Source: Mycobacterium sp. 852014-50255_SCH5639931 (GTDB lineage: Bacteria; Actinomycetota; Actinomycetes; Mycobacteriales; Mycobacteriaceae). From it: 64,000 bases of DNA. Under the pieces are notes generated by a model that searched no databases, had not been told where the DNA came from, and saw only the letters and a program-made list of their open reading frames with translations. Made by a program: the position numbers and the translations under genes. The stretch is taken from positions 1 through 64,000 of the forward strand of contig NZ_LZSV01000017.1 in assembly GCF_001665605.1 (NCBI RefSeq), written 5' to 3'. Positions 62,169 to 64,000 of the stretch are shown piece after piece. The stretch's first letter is position 1, and every line of letters starts with the position of its first letter.

Positions 62169-63467
62169 GTGTCCGACCATCCAATGACGGGCGTCGGGAC
62201 GCCCGATCAACCGACGACGCAATTGCCTCCGCAGGAGTTGTCCGCCTCGCCGTCGCCGGAAAACGCTGACGAGTCGCTGGCCGACGGCGGCGAAGCGCCG
62301 ACTCGCGCCTTCGCCGGATTCCGCACCGAGCGGCGGGTCCCCGGCCCCGAGCGGCGCGAGGCGCCGCCGCCCACCACGCCCAGGCCCGCGGGGATGCCGC
62401 CGTGGGACGCCACCCCGGTGACCGGCATCCCGCGGGTCGACCCGACCGCGTACGGCGCCTACTACACGGGCCCGGCCGACGCGCCGCCCCCGCAAGCCCC
62501 GCCGCGCCCGGAGCCGCTGCCGCACACGCCGTACCCGGAGCTGTCCACCGGCATGCTGCTGCGGCCCGTCAAGCCGCCGCCCTCCGAAGGCTGGCGGCGA
62601 CTGCTCTACGAACTGTCCGGCCACCTGATCAACCTCGGGGAGGGCCCCCGGGCCGCCCGCTACAACAACCTGGTGGCGCAGGTGAACCGGCCGTTGCGCG
62701 GGTGCTACCGGATCGCGCTGTTGTCGCTCAAGGGCGGGGTCGGCAAGACGACCATCGCCGCGACCATGGGCGCCACCTTCGCCTCCATCCGCGGTGACCG
62801 GGTGGTCGCGGTCGACGCCAACCCGGACCGCGGCACCCTGAGCCAGAAGATCCCGCTGGAGACGGCGGCGACGGTGCGCCAGCTGCTGCACGACGCCGGC
62901 AGCATCGAGCGCTACAGCGATGTCCGCCGCTACACCTCGAAGGGCCCGAGCGGGCTGGAGGTGCTGGCGTCGGAGACCGACCCGGCCATCTCGGAGGCGT
63001 TCGGCGCCGACGACTACACCCGGGTCCTGGACGTCCTGGAGCGGTTCTACGGCTTGGTGCTCACCGACTGCGGCCCGGGACTGCTGCATTCGGTGATGTC
63101 GTCGGTACTGGAGAAGGCCGACGTTCTCGTCGTGGTCAGCTCGGGATCCATCGACGGGGCCCGCAGCGCGTCGGCGACGCTGGACTGGTTGGACGCGCAC
63201 GGCCACGAGGAGATGGTCCGCAACTCGGTCGCGGTCATCAACGGGGTGCGGTCGCGAACGGGCAAGGTCGACATGAACAAGGTGGTCGACCACTTCTCCC
63301 GCCGCTGCCGCGCGGTTCAGATCGTGCCGTTCGACCCGCACCTCGAGGAGGGCGCCGAAATCGAGTTGGACCGGCTCAAGCGGTCGACCCGCGAGGCGCT
63401 CACCGAGCTGGCGGCCATTGTCGCCGACGGGTTCCCGGGTGACCAGCGCAATCCCGGAGTCGCGTAG
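62169..63467 (+). CDS. MinD/ParA-like ATPase with Pro-rich N-terminus, Rv0530-like
   Basis: A 432-aa protein. Residues 1-150 are disordered and Pro/Ala rich with repeated Glu/Asp. The P-loop LLSLKGGVGKTTIAATMGAT starts near 186, followed by VVAVDANPDRGTLSQKIP and LVLTDCGPGLLHSV, the deviant Walker A ATPase pattern. This layout is like ESX-associated EspI/ESX ATPases and other mycobacterial MinD-like proteins rather than plasmid ParA. GTG 62169 lies behind AAGGGGGAG; GTG 62163 would add two residues. It converges with the small Rv0530A-like gene, 8 bases away. Confidence 0.9.
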   Translation: MSDHPMTGVGTPDQPTTQLPPQELSASPSPENADESLADGGEAPTRAFAGFRTERRVPGPERREAPPPTTPRPAGMPPWDATPVTGIPRVDPTAYGAYYTGPADAPPPQAPPRPEPLPHTPYPELSTGMLLRPVKPPPSEGWRRLLYELSGHLINLGEGPRAARYNNLVAQVNRPLRGCYRIALLSLKGGVGKTTIAATMGATFASIRGDRVVAVDANPDRGTLSQKIPLETAATVRQLLHDAGSIERYSDVRRYTSKGPSGLEVLASETDPAISEAFGADDYTRVLDVLERFYGLVLTDCGPGLLHSVMSSVLEKADVLVVVSSGSIDGARSASATLDWLDAHGHEEMVRNSVAVINGVRSRTGKVDMNKVVDHFSRRCRAVQIVPFDPHLEEGAEIELDRLKRSTREALTELAAIVADGFPGDQRNPGVA

Positions 63468-63475
63468 AGCGAGCC

Positions 63476-63637
63476 TTAACGGGGGTTGTTGTCCCCGTGC
63501 CCTAACCGCCGTAAGAAGTCTGGATCGTCGTCCGGCCCGATAACGCGCGTCTTCGCCCGGTTGGTTTGTGACCGAGCCGTCCGCCAGCCAACGTAGATCA
63601 GCGTCCCCAACATCAGGACGAGCAGCAGGTAGAGCAC
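63476..63637 (-). CDS. small membrane protein, Rv0530A-like
   Basis: A 53-aa protein: one membrane segment (LYLLLVLMLGTLIYVGW) and a charged cytoplasmic tail ending GPDDDPDFLRRLGHGDNNPR. GTG 63637 is preceded by GGAGGTG 5 bases upstream (complement at 63642-63648). I recall M. tuberculosis Rv0530A having the same size and tail. It is divergent from the DUF4229-like gene with 46 bases between. Function unknown. Confidence 0.83.
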   Translation of the reverse strand: MLYLLLVLMLGTLIYVGWRTARSQTNRAKTRVIGPDDDPDFLRRLGHGDNNPR

Positions 63638-63683
63638 TCAACACCTCCGTTGACGAATATACCCGCGTCGTAGGCTCTCCCCT

Positions 63684-64000
63684 GTGTCAGAAGGAGCTAG
63701 CGACAACAGCGCTGGGGACCGCGTGGACGAGGGCGGGCCGCAACGCGCCGGCCGTCGGGCGGTCGTCGACGTTCTGCTCTACGCGGGGGCGCGGCTGCTG
63801 CTGGCGGTGGCGCTTGCCGCGGCAATCTACGGGGTGGCGCGCCTGATGGGTGTCAGCCAGTTTCCGATCGCGGTCGCCGCGTTGTTCGCTCTCATCATCG
63901 CCATGCCCCTGGGCATTTGGCTGTTCGGCCCGCTGCGCCGGCGCGCTACCGCGTCGCTGGCGATCGCCGGCGAGCGCCGGCGCCGGGAGCGCGAGCAATT
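63684..64000 (+). CDS. DUF4229-type membrane protein, Rv0531-like, cut by the window end
   Basis: The first 105 residues are visible. A 24-residue polar N-terminus precedes two membrane segments (VVDVLLYAGARLLLAVALAA and FPIAVAALFALIIAMPLGIW), then a basic stretch (LRRRATASLAIAGERRRRER). This fits the DUF4229 family and the M. tuberculosis Rv0531 protein. GTG 63684 is the likely start. The gene continues beyond base 64000. Confidence 0.82.
   Translation, partial: MSEGASDNSAGDRVDEGGPQRAGRRAVVDVLLYAGARLLLAVALAAAIYGVARLMGVSQFPIAVAALFALIIAMPLGIWLFGPLRRRATASLAIAGERRRREREQ

Noticed and set aside
61134..63644. 836-codon open frame on the minus strand
   Set aside because: Antisense of ccsA and the MinD-like gene; low-complexity Arg/Gly/His product. 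Only the short Rv0530A-like ORF on this strand (63476-63637) is convincing.
1..64000. tRNA, rRNA, CRISPR array, insertion sequence or prophage
   Set aside because: I saw no tRNA-like cloverleaf, no regularly spaced repeats, no transposase or integrase motifs and no phage structural genes.

Overview
This window is chromosomal DNA from a slow-growing, non-tuberculosis Mycobacterium. The evidence is high GC throughout, many GTG/TTG starts, mycothiol synthesis (mshA), senX3-regX3 with a MIRU repeat between them, mmpS/mmpL, PPE and Esx families, a cyclopropane mycolic acid synthase (cmaA2), and gene order that follows what I remember of M. tuberculosis Rv0479c to Rv0531. All Rv numbers and family assignments come from memory of sequences and motifs; no search was run.

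Layout. 1-4.9 kb: a broken Rv0479c-like gene at the edge, a nitrilase-family hydrolase, murB, the L,D-transpeptidase lprQ and an SDR. 5-11.1 kb: a ROK regulator, mshA, a YbjN-like protein, phosphoglycerate mutase and the senX3-MIRU-regX3 two-component operon. 11.1-17 kb is an accessory block absent at this place in M. tuberculosis: a small Cys-rich ORF, an mmpS-mmpL pair and a PPE gene followed by a detached PPE-SVP tail. 17-32 kb is conserved core: the GMC oxidoreductase operon facing a FadR-like regulator, ppx1, proC, a BldC-like regulator, ribosomal protein bS22, galE2, an acyltransferase, cmaA2 with a HadA-like dehydratase, and serB1. At 31.9-32.5 kb an esxF-esxE pair sits where M. tuberculosis has mmpS2-mmpL2. 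32.5-41.5 kb: a glutaredoxin-like gene, the haem operon hemA-hemC-hemD-hemB with two membrane proteins, a STAS protein, an acyltransferase and an SGNH hydrolase.

41.5-56.2 kb mixes core genes (Rv0519c-, Rv0520/0521-, gabP- and Rv0523c-like) with insertions: a 1,101-aa cyclase/STAND/LuxR regulator, a 38-aa membrane peptide, an OafA-type acyltransferase, an SsuD-like monooxygenase with an MFS transporter, a MarR regulator, a PolD-type primase-polymerase, a Ddn-like protein and a coiled-coil protein. 56.2-64 kb returns to the core: hemL, a histidine phosphatase, the system II cytochrome c maturation operon (thioredoxin lipoprotein, ccdA, resB/ccsB, ccsA), a MinD-like ATPase and two small membrane proteins.

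Tetrapyrrole supply (hemA/C/D/B and hemL) and haem attachment to cytochromes c (ccdA-ccsB-ccsA) lie in one window. Envelope functions (murB, lprQ, cmaA2, mmpL, acyltransferases) recur throughout. The points most worth a second look are the IspG/Rv0479c chimera at the left edge, the orphan esxF-esxE pair, the split PPE gene, and an inverted repeat that encloses the start codon of the methyltransferase at 51047.
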